Assembly (NCBI RefSeq): GCF_002899945.2
Contig: NZ_PPEG02000006.1
Coordinates: 248,001 to 312,000, forward strand
Reading direction: 5' to 3'
DNA: 64,000 bases
DNA from: Chryseobacterium viscerum
GTDB lineage: Bacteria; Bacteroidota; Bacteroidia; Flavobacteriales; Weeksellaceae
Shown: in pieces, positions 16,531 through 24,699 of the stretch
Position numbering within the stretch: the first letter of the stretch is position 1
Layout of the letters: each line of letters starts with the position of its first letter
Position numbers and translations under genes: made by a program
Notes under the pieces: generated by a model
What the model was told of the DNA's origin: nothing
The model's input: only the letters and a program-made list of their open reading frames with translations
Databases searched by the model: none

Positions 16531-17445
16531 TTAATTTGATAATATAGTTTTCAGGTTATTTTCTTTTTTCCATTCTATAAGCAGTCCAAGAACTGTGTTG
16601 TCCGCTTTGGACTGATTTTGATTTAACAGCTCATGATCAGGCTCGAGGAGCCTTTTAAGATTAAAAACCGACTTCTCAACAGCTGATAGAATGGGCATCA
16701 GCAGCTTTTTGAAACCAGGGTTATTACTGACAATCAAATTGATAAGATTCCAAAGACCATCTGTACTCTTTACGGATATCCATTGAAAACTAATCTTTTT
16801 ATCGATTATTGTTTCCAGGTTCTGTATCTTAAAATCATAGGAAACTACCTTGCTTATTATGACTTCAAAAGCCGTACCACAGAGGGTTTTGTATTTATTA
16901 AACAGTATTGAAAACAGAAATAAATAATGTACCGATTGAAAAGATATATTCGTTTTCATCCAGACATTTATATTTTTTATATCATATTGACAATCAATGT
17001 TTAATACTGTTTTTTTATGTTTTTTTGCAAAAACAAGGTCTGAAAAATACGGTACTCTATATAAAATCCGGATCAGGTTATCATGATAAACACCTTGATA
17101 AAAATTGAATAAATAGTATAAAAAATAAGTATTTTCAGGAACGTCTTTATGGTTTCCAAACTTCCCTATCCATACCGGAACGCAGGTTTCAGGGAGTGGG
17201 TCGACAACATCAGCCGGTATTGAATAATATCCGGATCGTCGTCTTTTGTACTCATTTCCCGCTTTGTATCCAACCAAAGCAGCCCACACAGAGATCGTAT
17301 TGCAGTCCCCTTTTTTATTAGTCTGTTTTTTTAAAAGAGCAACAACTTCTTTTTTATCTTTTGGTGTAAGCTTTTTAAGAAAAGGAACAATCTCCTTTGT
17401 TTTATAGTTTAAATATTTTGCCATAAAACCTCCATCAATAAGCAT
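16531..17445 (-). CDS. Short paralog of the DUF6493-type protein
   Basis: The 304-aa protein could also start at MAKYLNY (17424), which fits the paralog better. Its N-terminal KEIVPFLKKLTPKDKKEVV matches HEIIPFLKELSTEERKILV of the next gene. Its C-terminal LNQNQSKADNTVLGLLIEWKKEN matches LNQSEAHKEVKEKLDIWKEN. The middle about 600 residues of the longer protein are absent, so this looks like an internally shortened duplicate. It is the first gene of the three-gene operon and is more AT-rich than its neighbour. Function unknown. Confidence 0.7.
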   Translation of the reverse strand: MLIDGGFMAKYLNYKTKEIVPFLKKLTPKDKKEVVALLKKQTNKKGDCNTISVWAALVGYKAGNEYKRRRSGYYSIPADVVDPLPETCVPVWIGKFGNHKDVPENTYFLYYLFNFYQGVYHDNLIRILYRVPYFSDLVFAKKHKKTVLNIDCQYDIKNINVWMKTNISFQSVHYLFLFSILFNKYKTLCGTAFEVIISKVVSYDFKIQNLETIIDKKISFQWISVKSTDGLWNLINLIVSNNPGFKKLLMPILSAVEKSVFNLKRLLEPDHELLNQNQSKADNTVLGLLIEWKKENNLKTILSN

Positions 17446-17850
17446 AAATTCATTCTTATCAGCTAAAATAAAAAAAAATGACTGACAGACAGTAAATTAT
17501 CCCTTAAAAGTGAATTTTTTAACAAAATATTAAGTTAATAAAACCACCACTACCACTATCATCAGTACCACAAAAACAATTCCCTGTTTAAAGATATATT
17601 AGCAAAAAAGTGGATTCAGGCTCGGTATTTTACTTTTTATTCTTTTTCTACCTTATCAATTTTCAGATTTCAGCTGCTTTAAAATATCATCTTTTTACCA
17701 TACCGATACGTTAATTTTAATTAAAATATTAAAATCAAGATTGTAATCCATTAAAATCTAAATATTTGCAACATAATAGCACTTGATAACTCAACTCTTT
17801 TTCAATGATAAGAACAGAATTATTATTTCTTGCCGTCATCATTCCTAATA
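17446..17850. other. Intergenic, no gene seen
   Basis: AT-rich gap. An ATATTTGC motif near 17766 resembles part of a -7 box but no gene follows it. Nothing else can be supported. Confidence 0.4.
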
Positions 17851-17890
17851 ATAAAAAGACTGCCTCATTACTTTGAGACAGTCTCCATTT
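17851..17890 (-). terminator. Terminator of the exonuclease gene train
   Basis: On the minus strand AGACTGTCTCA pairs with TGAGGCAGTCT (one bulge) and is followed by TTTTTATTATT. It lies 37 bp after the stop of the 183-aa exonuclease, the last gene of the train. Confidence 0.8.
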
Positions 17891-17920
17891 TTAAAATGAC
17901 CTGTTGTTATTTCAGATTAT

Positions 17921-18472
17921 TTAATAATTTTTCAGGCACCAATGCAGGATTTTTGCAATGTTTTTTGCATCATCCACTCCTCTGTGGTGTGTTCCTTCCA
18001 GGGTAAAGCCTAATTCACCCAAAGCCCTGTTCATCCCAACACTTTTCCTGATGGTAGGATGAATTTCGCCAAATAATGTCTTTACATTGATATGGTCATC
18101 ACTCATAGGATAATCTGTGTAGAATCTTCTTGCCTGATCCTGAAGCATATTCAGGTCGTAGTTTCCGTAGCTGGCCCACGTCAGTTCTTCTGAATCGTAT
18201 TCTGCTCTCAGGATATCAAATGCATCATCCAGCATGATTCCTTCGCTATCCAGCATATTTTGGGTAAGCGTAGTAAGCTCTGTACAAAACGGGCTTACTT
18301 TTGAATATTGGGGCTTTACTAAAATCCCTTCATTTTTAGAGATCTTACCGGTTTTTACATTCATGATGCATACACCGATCTCGATGATCTCGCTTTCCTG
18401 GCCTCTTGGCGGTCGGTTATCCCAACATGTCGCTTCCAGGTCTACTATTAATATATTTTCTGTTGTTTTCAC
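17921..18472 (-). CDS. DEDDh 3'-5' exonuclease (ERI1/KapD-like), copy 1
   Basis: The 183-aa protein has Exo I motif VDLEATCW (D11, E13), Exo II around WASYGNYDLNML and Exo III HHRGVDDAKN (catalytic His and Asp). The size and DLEATCW signature match the ERI1/KapD/RNase-T-like group that trims RNA or DNA 3' ends using two metal ions. A paralog lies 99 bp upstream with the same layout. In this RNA-repair context a role in trimming RNA 3' ends is likely but inferred. Confidence 0.88.
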   Translation of the reverse strand: MKTTENILIVDLEATCWDNRPPRGQESEIIEIGVCIMNVKTGKISKNEGILVKPQYSKVSPFCTELTTLTQNMLDSEGIMLDDAFDILRAEYDSEELTWASYGNYDLNMLQDQARRFYTDYPMSDDHINVKTLFGEIHPTIRKSVGMNRALGELGFTLEGTHHRGVDDAKNIAKILHWCLKNY

Positions 18473-18571
18473 TTGTTTAAAATTTAATTGTTAAAGGGAG
18501 GAAGAGGGAAGTTTTCACAGAGTCTAATTTGCTTCCAGCCTCCAGCTTCTGTCTTCCAGCCTCATTACTAT

Positions 18572-19114
18572 TTACAGAATCTTAGTTAAAATTCTGGCTG
18601 TATTGTAAGCATCGTCTGCTCCGCTGTGGTGAGTGCCTTCAAAATCCATATTCAGATGACTCAGGGCTCTTTTAAGACCTATTTGTTTGTGCAAGTTGAA
18701 ATGTCTTTTAAATTCATGCATCACATTCATATAGTTTTCTGAAAAAGGATTCGTTATACCAAGCCAATCACACTGTTCTATGATCTGCTCTCCATCGAAG
18801 TTTCCGTATCCTGCCCATGTTAGGGGTTTGGAATGGTATTCATTTTTGATTATTTCACAGGCTTCTTCGAAATAAATTCCTTTTTCTTCTATCAGCTTTG
18901 GAGTAATTCCTGTCAGTTTTGTGCAGAATCTGTTGATATCTGAACGTTCAGGAATGACATAAATGCTTTGTTTTTGGGAAATTGCTTTTGATGTTACATT
19001 TAATTTGCAAATTCCTATTTCTATAATATCGACTTTCTGCCCAATGGGAATTCTGTCGTTTTCCCAGCACGTAGCTTCCAGATCGATAATTATGATCTCA
19101 TTGGTTGTTTTCAT
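18572..19114 (-). CDS. DEDDh 3'-5' exonuclease (ERI1/KapD-like), copy 2
   Basis: The 180-aa protein has IIDLEATCWE (D11, E13), WAGYGNFDGEQI and HHSGADDAYN, so all DEDDh residues are kept. It shares the start MKTT and all motifs with the next gene but has diverged widely elsewhere, so the duplication is not recent. Two paralogs kept side by side suggest different RNA substrates or a heterodimer (inference). Confidence 0.88.
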   Translation of the reverse strand: MKTTNEIIIIDLEATCWENDRIPIGQKVDIIEIGICKLNVTSKAISQKQSIYVIPERSDINRFCTKLTGITPKLIEEKGIYFEEACEIIKNEYHSKPLTWAGYGNFDGEQIIEQCDWLGITNPFSENYMNVMHEFKRHFNLHKQIGLKRALSHLNMDFEGTHHSGADDAYNTARILTKIL

Positions 19115-19202
19115 GATTTTTTTAGAAATGAGAAGCTAGAGGTTAGAAGTTATTTATGTTTCTACTTCTCCTACCCTTCAGCTTCCTTTCCGTTGTTAAT
19201 TG

Positions 19203-19766
19203 TTAATTTCTAGGAGCAAATGGAGGCGTCCATTTTTTCCTCTTCATCAATTCTTTGACTTCCTCGTAGGAAACCGGATAAAAATTGTGGCAGTCTACCC
19301 CAACGTCAAAACTCAGAGCCATCTCATCATCCGGCAATGTTCCGTGTGAATGTCCGTATAACTGCCATACACCGCGGTGCGAGCCATTCCAGGTACGCAT
19401 GGCGTAATGGAAAAGAATGATTTTCTGTTTTCCGTTACTTTGGTCCGGTTCATCAATTTTCAGTTCGTGATAATCTCTGATGGAAGCAAACCGCTTGGGA
19501 TAAGTTAAAGCCGCTCCTTCATGATTGCCTTTGATCAGGTGGATATCACCATTTAATCTGTCTAAAATTTCTTTCGTAAAATCAGGTTTTCCCAGACTCA
19601 TATCTCCTAAATGATAGACAGTATCACCGGGTTGAATTTTCTCGTTCCATCTTTTAATGAGTTCTTCATTCATATGGTCGAGAGATTCAAAGGGTCTTTC
19701 GGAAAATTTTATAATATTTTCGTGACCAAAATGATGGTCTGCTGTAAAAAATATATTGGGTTTCAT
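19203..19766 (-). CDS. Calcineurin-like metallophosphoesterase
   Basis: The 187-aa protein has the metal-binding blocks TADHHFGHEN, HLGDMS, KGNHEG and GHSHG, characteristic of small single-domain metallophosphoesterases with two metal ions. Family members hydrolyse phosphomono- or diesters, including 2',3'-cyclic phosphate ends of RNA. Its place between RNA exonucleases, an RNase Z-like protein and an RNA ligase makes an RNA-end phosphatase or phosphodiesterase plausible; this is inferred. Confidence 0.88.
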   Translation of the reverse strand: MKPNIFFTADHHFGHENIIKFSERPFESLDHMNEELIKRWNEKIQPGDTVYHLGDMSLGKPDFTKEILDRLNGDIHLIKGNHEGAALTYPKRFASIRDYHELKIDEPDQSNGKQKIILFHYAMRTWNGSHRGVWQLYGHSHGTLPDDEMALSFDVGVDCHNFYPVSYEEVKELMKRKKWTPPFAPRN

Positions 19767-19957
19767 TTTTTTAATTATTTTTTAAACTATAACATTCTCA
19801 ATATCATCTGAATACAGACTAAAAGTCTGCGAACATAGTTCACAATTGGAGTTAAGAATCTCTAAGTTCCTTAAACAGATTCTTCCTTCAAGATTCGACG
19901 TAGTCAATGACAAATTCAGTATGTGATTTCTATAGTTTTTGGTTTAAATATTTTTAA

Positions 19958-20902
19958 TTAATTCTTGCGAAATGCTTGATAAAAAGCTGTTTCAATTTCT
20001 TCCTGATCGCTCTCCGTGTATCTTCTTGAAAAGTGAATCGGTATTGCTTCTTTCACCTGGCACTCATTCATAATTTTTCCTGATGCAGAAGCAAAACTGT
20101 GATAATTGATCTTTGCAAATTCCTGGTCTGTATCTTTATAAAATGTTTCGATATATACCAGATCAGCTTCTCCAAACACGTTTTTTATTTGTTTGTAATT
20201 GTTTTCGTCTACTGCATGATCCATGATAACCCCAAGTTTATACCCTGCATTGCGGGTCAACAGATGAAACAGATCAGCTGCTTTGTACTTGGTTTGCTCA
20301 ATTTCGATTTCTTTATCAACATCATTATTTTCAAAAGCGGTCTTCATCTCACTGATCCATTTTCCTTTTCTAAAGCCGGAAGCCTCTTCATTAAAGGTGA
20401 CCGAATCTTTTTCTTTAAACAGATAAGCAATAGAATCTGTTTTGTGATCAAGAATGGCAAAATCAACATGGACGTATTCATCTTCAAACAGGAAATCCTG
20501 TGTTCTGATCAATTCAAGGTTCCAGTGTGGCGGACGAAGGGTGTAGACATTAATTTCTTCTTTTGAAACAATCTCCCGGATTTCATACTCAATCGCGTTT
20601 TCCGCAATCAGATTCCAGGTGTAAGATTTCAACCTTGCCTCAACCTGTTGATGAATATTTTTTGGTCCGCAGATCACCACTTTTTCTCCACTTCCGATCT
20701 GATGTCTGAAAATTCCATCGAAATTTGAAAAATGATCAATATGGGTATGACTGATGAATACTGCTGATATAGACTGTACTTCTTTTACCGTCAATAAACT
20801 TGCTTCACCACAATCACACAAATAGTGCTTTCCTGAGTTAGGAACTTTGATCAATATACTGATGTCTTCTTTTAAAAGACTTTTTATTTCTGCTTGTAAC
20901 AT
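19958..20902 (-). CDS. RNase Z-like metallo-beta-lactamase fold protein
   Basis: The 314-aa protein has the zinc motif SHTHIDHF (HxHxDH, about 52-58), a later MDHAVDE and a C-terminal PIHFSRRY, which resembles the HFSxRY box of RNase Z/ElaC. RNase Z cuts tRNA precursors 3' of the acceptor stem. The tRNA arrays in this window would need such cleavage, since most units lack encoded CCA. It is more divergent than a housekeeping RNase Z, so a specialised nuclease is likely (inference). Confidence 0.75.
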   Translation of the reverse strand: MLQAEIKSLLKEDISILIKVPNSGKHYLCDCGEASLLTVKEVQSISAVFISHTHIDHFSNFDGIFRHQIGSGEKVVICGPKNIHQQVEARLKSYTWNLIAENAIEYEIREIVSKEEINVYTLRPPHWNLELIRTQDFLFEDEYVHVDFAILDHKTDSIAYLFKEKDSVTFNEEASGFRKGKWISEMKTAFENNDVDKEIEIEQTKYKAADLFHLLTRNAGYKLGVIMDHAVDENNYKQIKNVFGEADLVYIETFYKDTDQEFAKINYHSFASASGKIMNECQVKEAIPIHFSRRYTESDQEEIETAFYQAFRKN

Positions 20903-21048
20903 TGTTTTTTCTTTTTTTAAACCACCCTGTCAAAAGTTTTTGAATTTCCGCCACCCTTCCAAAGGAGAGGAATTCTCACACTTTCATTTGTTATATTTCT
21001 AAGTGCTTTCTATTTTTCTGACAGTAATGACTGCGTTTTTATACATAA

Positions 21049-21078
21049 AAAAGTTTCGGTAAAAATTACCGAAACTAT
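21049..21078 (-). terminator. Terminator after RNA ligase gene
   Basis: AGTTTCGGTAA/TTACCGAAACT is an 11-bp perfect stem with a 3-nt loop followed by T5 on the minus strand. Its first bases overlap the TAG stop of the RNA ligase gene. The genes further down must have their own promoters or rely on read-through. Confidence 0.88.
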
Positions 21079-22091
21079 ACTTTAAGAGTCATCAACTCTT
21101 CTTTTATAAAATCAATGACTAAAGAATTCAACTTTTTGTTGATCCTTTTCTGCTCTTCTTTTTCAATAGTAGTGAAAGCTGCCGGAAAGTCTTTTTGGAA
21201 ATCCTCTAAAATATCCTGTGAAAAAAGACCAATCACCTTACCCATGATTTTAGGTTCGAATTCGCCAATTTTGCTTACCACATTATTCAATCTGTTGGCA
21301 GTAGCATATTTTTGTATTTCTTCCCAGATTTCCTGAGCTTTTTCACCGAAATAGATCTGTTTCTGAACAGTTTTACCTTCTTTTCTAACCATTTTGGATT
21401 TTTCGACCCATTTTTCATTCTTATTTTTCAGAATGATTCTTGCACCGTTTCCAAAGTATTGGGTTTTCAAGGTTTTTACAATAGTACCTTCACAAATGTT
21501 ATCTTCCAATTCAGGAAGTCCCAGCCAAGCCGGAATTTTTGAATTGAAAACATTGGGGAATCTCAAAGCTTCTTCCAAAGTTCCCTGGAACAAGATTTTA
21601 GCATAGAAAAATCCTGTCTCCTGAAAAATCTGATTGACCACTTCTGTACCCAAATAGGTAATCCCATTCAGTTTAATATCGAAAGCGTAAAATTCGTTGT
21701 GAGGAGTATATTCAATACCTTTCTGTACCTTCACAGCATCTTTTACCGGTTCCACTTCTTTATGTTTGTAACCGCCACCGAACAATTCACCGTAGATTAC
21801 CACAGTTTCAACATCCGGATAGATGGTTTTCACTTTTTGAAACACTTCTATTACATTTTTTCTGTAGCGTTCCAACATCTGATGTGCATTGAAAAATTTC
21901 TCATCTTTTTCGATGAAAGCAGTTCTCTTCGCTATTTTAATTTCCTTTCCATCGGTAAAGAAAGAGAAATTAGCCCCGTGAACTTTTTCCTGTACAATGA
22001 AAACCTCATCCCCAAAGCCCTGCATCCTGATCTGTTCGATCACGCGGGCCTGGTAAGCATTTTCTATAGTGTTATATGTTTTGAAAATCAT
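21075..22091 (-). CDS. Rnl2-family RNA ligase
   Basis: The 338-aa protein has nucleotidyltransferase motif I EKVHGANFSF with the adenylated lysine at K36, close to K35 of T4 Rnl2. Motif III-like YGELFGG, motif IV CEGTIVKT and motif V RIILKNKNEKW follow. The C-terminal about 90 residues form the helical domain. Such ligases seal 3'-OH/5'-phosphate RNA nicks with ATP. It follows a cREC protein and a YkuK protein by 13 and 60 bp, and downstream come the RNase Z-like, phosphoesterase and exonuclease genes: a set able to trim, clean and rejoin broken RNA. Confidence 0.92.
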   Translation of the reverse strand: MIFKTYNTIENAYQARVIEQIRMQGFGDEVFIVQEKVHGANFSFFTDGKEIKIAKRTAFIEKDEKFFNAHQMLERYRKNVIEVFQKVKTIYPDVETVVIYGELFGGGYKHKEVEPVKDAVKVQKGIEYTPHNEFYAFDIKLNGITYLGTEVVNQIFQETGFFYAKILFQGTLEEALRFPNVFNSKIPAWLGLPELEDNICEGTIVKTLKTQYFGNGARIILKNKNEKWVEKSKMVRKEGKTVQKQIYFGEKAQEIWEEIQKYATANRLNNVVSKIGEFEPKIMGKVIGLFSQDILEDFQKDFPAAFTTIEKEEQKRINKKLNSLVIDFIKEELMTLKV

Positions 22092-22104
22092 TTTGTTTTA
22101 GTTT

Positions 22105-22476
22105 TTAATCGTTTCTAAAATTTTTTAAAAGGCTTAGAATGTTTTCCTTTCCTACCGGGTTCATAGAGTGGGAATAGAATTTTGGAAGGTCCAAATAATT
22201 ATCCATACAATATTCTATAAGCCATTTAGCGCAGTCGTATCCTGTCTTTTCAACATATTCCTGAGAATCCTGTTTCAAATAATGTTCATCTGCAAGGTCA
22301 TGGTCGAAAGAAATCATTTCCGGAAGTCCTTTTTCCAAAATCCTGTTGACAAACTGTTCGTAATTCCGAACGATATGCCAGTCGCTTCTGAGGAAAATAT
22401 CCTGTTTAGTATAATAATAAGCTTCAATAGGATATCTTATATCATCCAGAAATAATAATCTTTTTGTCTTTTCCAT
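22105..22476 (-). CDS. cREC (cyclic-phosphate-processing receiver-like) protein
   Basis: The 123-aa protein has a receiver-like start RLLFLDDIRYP (acidic pair D11-D12), then ISFDHDLADEHY and a final ENILSLLKNF. The FLDDIRxP and FDHDLxD motifs are those of the cREC family, proposed from gene context to act on cyclic-phosphate RNA ends in RNA repair systems. The neighbouring RNA ligase supports this. It is far from any histidine kinase, and the usual phospho-acceptor lysine is not evident, so a signalling role is unlikely. Confidence 0.82.
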   Translation of the reverse strand: MEKTKRLLFLDDIRYPIEAYYYTKQDIFLRSDWHIVRNYEQFVNRILEKGLPEMISFDHDLADEHYLKQDSQEYVEKTGYDCAKWLIEYCMDNYLDLPKFYSHSMNPVGKENILSLLKNFRND

Positions 22477-22536
22477 GATTTAACTTTTTATAAATTCTTT
22501 AAGCTTCCAGCTCCTTACATCCCTCTTCCTGCTTTA

Positions 22537-23022
22537 TTATACCATCATATCAGCACAATTGGAACTTGCGAAGGCAAAAGGTTTTGCTTTAAACACATAT
22601 CCCATTCCCAGAATGTATCCCATTGCATCTTTTAATGCTACATTGGATTTAAAATCCGGGTCAGTATTAATGTCTGCGTGTACCTCCATTTCCACCCCAT
22701 AAGTATCCAACACAGAGCAGATAGCGTATGCAATTTCTACGGATTTGTTGACCTCATTCAGCATTCGCTCTTTGATACTGATACTCTGTATTGCTCTTTC
22801 TTTTCTGATAAAGGTAAACGCTCCTTTTCCTTCACGAATAAATACCACTGCCGTAGCATAATTGATGGCATCTCCATATACATGAGAGTCTGATCCCACA
22901 CATACTTTCAGACGGTGTCCGTCTGCCTGTTCGCGAATGATGGCTTCTTCTACCAGCTGTGTGATAGAGTGTTGGAAAATTTTTCCGTTCATATTCTGCC
23001 ATGTTTGTTGTTGCGTTTCCAT
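22537..23022 (-). CDS. YkuK/DUF458 RNase H-like protein
   Basis: I chose the ATG at 23022 (161 aa, METQQQTWQNMNG...). A longer frame would read through tRNA-Trp and is rejected. The motif LKVCVGSDSHVYG gives the first catalytic-type Asp, and EMEVHADIN a second; the length suits YkuK. This family has an RNase H-like fold and a suspected nuclease role. It is the first protein gene after the tRNA array and lies 60 bp before the cREC gene on the same strand. Confidence 0.85.
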   Translation of the reverse strand: METQQQTWQNMNGKIFQHSITQLVEEAIIREQADGHRLKVCVGSDSHVYGDAINYATAVVFIREGKGAFTFIRKERAIQSISIKERMLNEVNKSVEIAYAICSVLDTYGVEMEVHADINTDPDFKSNVALKDAMGYILGMGYVFKAKPFAFASSNCADMMV

Positions 23023-23100
23023 TTTTTCTACATGTTTTAAATTTATAAATGATTGTTGATAATTAATAAACGATAACGAGTCGTTAATTTCTATTTTTTG

Positions 23101-23171
23101 CACTCCGAACTGGACTCGAACCAATACCATCAGTTTTGGAGACTGAGATGCTGCCATTACACTATCAGAGT
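23101..23171 (-). tRNA. tRNA-Trp(CCA)
   Basis: Acceptor ACTCTGA/TCGGAGT with one G-T, discriminator G. Anticodon arm TCAGT-CTCCAAA-ACTGA has U33 and anticodon CCA. No CCA end is encoded. It is the last unit of the array before the YkuK gene. Confidence 0.85.
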
Positions 23172-23179
23172 AAATGCTG

Positions 23180-23251
23180 TTAATTCATTAGGACTCGAAC
23201 CTAAACTACAAGAATCAAAATCTTGTGTGCTGCCTATTACACTATGAATCA
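23180..23251 (-). tRNA. tRNA-Gln(UUG)
   Basis: Acceptor TGATTCA/TGAATTA (one wobble), anticodon arm CAAGA-TTTTGAT-TCTTG, T-arm TTAGG-TTCGAGT-CCTAA. It lies 8 bp before tRNA-Trp and shares the D-arm pattern GTGTAATRGCAGCA with it. Confidence 0.85.
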
Positions 23252-23355
23252 AGGTTTAAATTTATGAGTAATAAGTAATTGATCATGAGTAATGCCAGAA
23301 ACGAGTCAGGTATCAATGATTACTCATTGCTCATTACTTATCATTCATATTTTTG

Positions 23356-23428
23356 TGGAACAGACAGGAATTGAACCTGTACCTTTAGTTTTTCAGACTA
23401 ACGTGCAGACCTTCTACACCACTCTTCC
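23356..23428 (-). tRNA. tRNA-Phe(GAA)
   Basis: Anticodon arm TTAGT-CTGAAAA-ACTAA, T-arm ACAGG-TTCAATT-CCTGT, acceptor GGAAGAG/CTGTTCC with a G-G mismatch at 5:68. The mismatch and the unusual T-loop suggest relaxed constraint. Confidence 0.82.
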
Positions 23429-23512
23429 GATTATAATTGATCAATGATGATTAATAATTGATCAATTACTCAGCAATCATTGATCATTAATCAATTATCA
23501 TTCATTAGTTGG

Positions 23513-23585
23513 TACGGGAAGAGGGATTCGAACCCCCAAAAGCTTGATCCTAAATCAAGAGTGTCTACCATTCCACCATTCCCGC
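23513..23585 (-). tRNA. tRNA-Leu(UAG) on a short-variable-arm body
   Basis: Anticodon arm CTTGA-TTTAGGA-TCAAG gives UAG, and the D-arm GGTAGACAC is leucine-like. But only 5 nt (CTTTT) separate it from the T-stem, where bacterial tRNA-Leu normally has a long arm. Acceptor GCGGGAA/TTCCCGT, A73, and a genomic CCA at 23512-23510. Confidence 0.7.
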
Positions 23586-23661
23586 AGGTTTTTTTATAAG
23601 TAATTAGTAATTTTTTATGCTGTTTAATTACTCATCATCCATGCTTATTACTCATATTTTG

Positions 23662-23735
23662 TACCTCTCCCCAGATTCGAACTGGGACTTTACGGGGTTT
23701 AAAGCCGTTTTCTCTGCCAATTGGAATAGAGAGGC
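23662..23735 (-). tRNA. tRNA-Leu(UAA)-like with short variable arm
   Basis: Acceptor GCCTCTC/GAGAGGT and T-arm CCCAG-TTCGAAT-CTGGG are sound. The anticodon arm ACGGC-TTTAAAC-CCCGT has a C-C mismatch next to the loop; the anticodon is UAA. The variable region is about 5 nt rather than the long leucine type. Confidence 0.6.
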
Positions 23736-23819
23736 GTAATTTATTAGTAATGAGTAATATGAAAATCTATGGTTATTACTCATTATTCCTTACTTATTGC
23801 TCATATTATATCTAGGTTT

Positions 23820-23894
23820 GAGAAAGCTCTGTCTGTTTATAAACTATGCTTGCTAGTGTTTGTAAAGATCTTCTGCGCTTGACAAACCTTTCTC
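23820..23894 (-). ncRNA. Conserved-loop hairpin element, copy 1
   Basis: Arms GAGAAAGGTTTGTC and GACAGAGCTTTCTC enclose the loop motif AAGCGCAGAAGATCTTTA. One of five such elements interleaved with the tRNA genes. Confidence 0.55.
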
Positions 23895-23919
23895 ATTTCC
23901 TAATTATATTTTATTTTAA

Positions 23920-23990
23920 AAAAAGGAAAAGGCTGTCTTTATTTTTATTGATTAAAGATCTTCTGCTCTTGACAGTCCTTTTTTCTTTTC
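23920..23990 (-). ncRNA. Conserved-loop hairpin element, copy 2
   Basis: Arms AAAAGGACTGTC and GACAGCCTTTT enclose AAGAGCAGAAGATCTTTA. Arm sequence differs from copy 1 while pairing is kept. Confidence 0.55.
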
Positions 23991-24088
23991 TTCTTTTTTT
24001 GTGAATGGTAACTGGCCAATTTTTTTTAAAAATCTGAACTTTCATGGTATTAATATCAATTCAATATTGACCAGCTATTCACATCCAG

Positions 24089-24160
24089 TACTCTATAAGG
24101 GAATCGAACCCTTATTTTCTGCTCGAAAGGCAGGCGTCCTCACCGTTAGACGAATAGAGC
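24089..24160 (-). tRNA. tRNA-Glu(UUC), first copy
   Basis: Acceptor GCTCTAT/ATAGAGT, D-arm GTCTAACGGTGAGGAC, anticodon loop CTTTCGA with stem CTGC/GCAG, T-arm AAGGG-TTCGATT-CCCTT. Confidence 0.85.
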
Positions 24161-24165
24161 TTTAA

Positions 24166-24236
24166 TCCACTGACCAGGAATCGAACCTGAACAACAAGAG
24201 TACATTTCCTGCATGCTGCCATTACATTATCAGTGG
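24166..24236 (-). tRNA. tRNA-like, anticodon UGU (Thr) without U33
   Basis: Acceptor CCACTGA/TCAGTGG is perfect and the T-arm TCAGG-TTCGATT-CCTGG is normal. The anticodon loop is AATGTAC on stem CAGGA/TCTTG, so position 33 is A instead of the near-universal U. It may decode threonine poorly or not at all. Confidence 0.6.
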
Positions 24237-24241
24237 TTGGG

Positions 24242-24325
24242 TGGAAGTAGTAGGATTCGAACCTACTCAGCTATGAAGCAACAGATTTACAGTCTGCCCC
24301 GACTCTCCAACTTCGGCGTACTTCC
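24242..24325 (-). tRNA. tRNA-Tyr(GUA)
   Basis: Acceptor GGAAGTA/TACTTCC is perfect; anticodon loop CTGTAAA; long variable arm as usual for bacterial tyrosine tRNA; T-arm GTAGG-TTCGAAT-CCTAC. A73. Confidence 0.9.
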
Positions 24326-24379
24326 GGATTTCATGAGTAATTAACAATGGTTAATCAATAATTTCTCATTTTCATTTTA

Positions 24380-24449
24380 AAAAGAAAAGGCCTGTCTGTA
24401 TTGAATGTTTGACTAAAGATCTTCTGCGCTCGACAGCCTTTTTCTTTTC
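24380..24449 (-). ncRNA. Conserved-loop hairpin element, copy 3
   Basis: Arms GAAAAAGGCTGTC and GACAGGCCTTTTC (one bulged base) enclose GAGCGCAGAAGATCTTTA. Confidence 0.6.
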
Positions 24450-24493
24450 TTAATAAAGGATATTTCATAAGAGTAATCATCACTCTTTCATTG

Positions 24494-24575
24494 AGATGGT
24501 TATGGGATTCAAACCCACTCAGTTTACACAACGGTTTTGCAGACCGCCCCGACTCTTCCACTTCGGCGAACCATC
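24494..24575 (-). tRNA. tRNA-Cys(GCA) with a long (class II) variable arm
   Basis: Acceptor GATGGTT/AACCATC is perfect; anticodon arm GCGGT-CTGCAAA-ACCGT; discriminator U73, an identity base for cysteine. The D-arm and the 13-nt variable arm (TGTGTAAACTGAG) follow the tRNA-Tyr two units away, so this looks like a tyrosine-type body carrying cysteine identity. Confidence 0.85.
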
Positions 24576-24581
24576 AGATTT

Positions 24582-24647
24582 AAAAAATAAAGTTTGCTCT
24601 GATTTTATTTGATGTAAGAACTTCTGCGCTTGGCAAACTTTATTTTT
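24582..24647 (-). ncRNA. Conserved-loop hairpin element, copy 4
   Basis: Arms ATAAAGTTTGC and GCAAACTTTAT pair perfectly over 11 bp. The loop starts CAAGCGCAGAAGTTCTTA, the most diverged version of the motif. Confidence 0.6.
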
Positions 24648-24699
24648 ACCTAAAATTTTATAAATGATATTCTTCATTCTAACTGTTCTTTGGAGAGAC

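Noticed and set aside
20940..20975. CCACCCTTCCAAAGGAGAGGAATTC as a regulatory site
   Set aside because: A similar CCACCCCTCCAAAGGAAGGG occurs at 43613-43635 in an unrelated gap, so this is a dispersed intergenic repeat rather than a specific site.
23023..23157. N-terminal extension of the YkuK gene
   Set aside because: The extra codons read through tRNA-Trp and its flank and show no family similarity; METQQQTW at 23022 gives the expected length.
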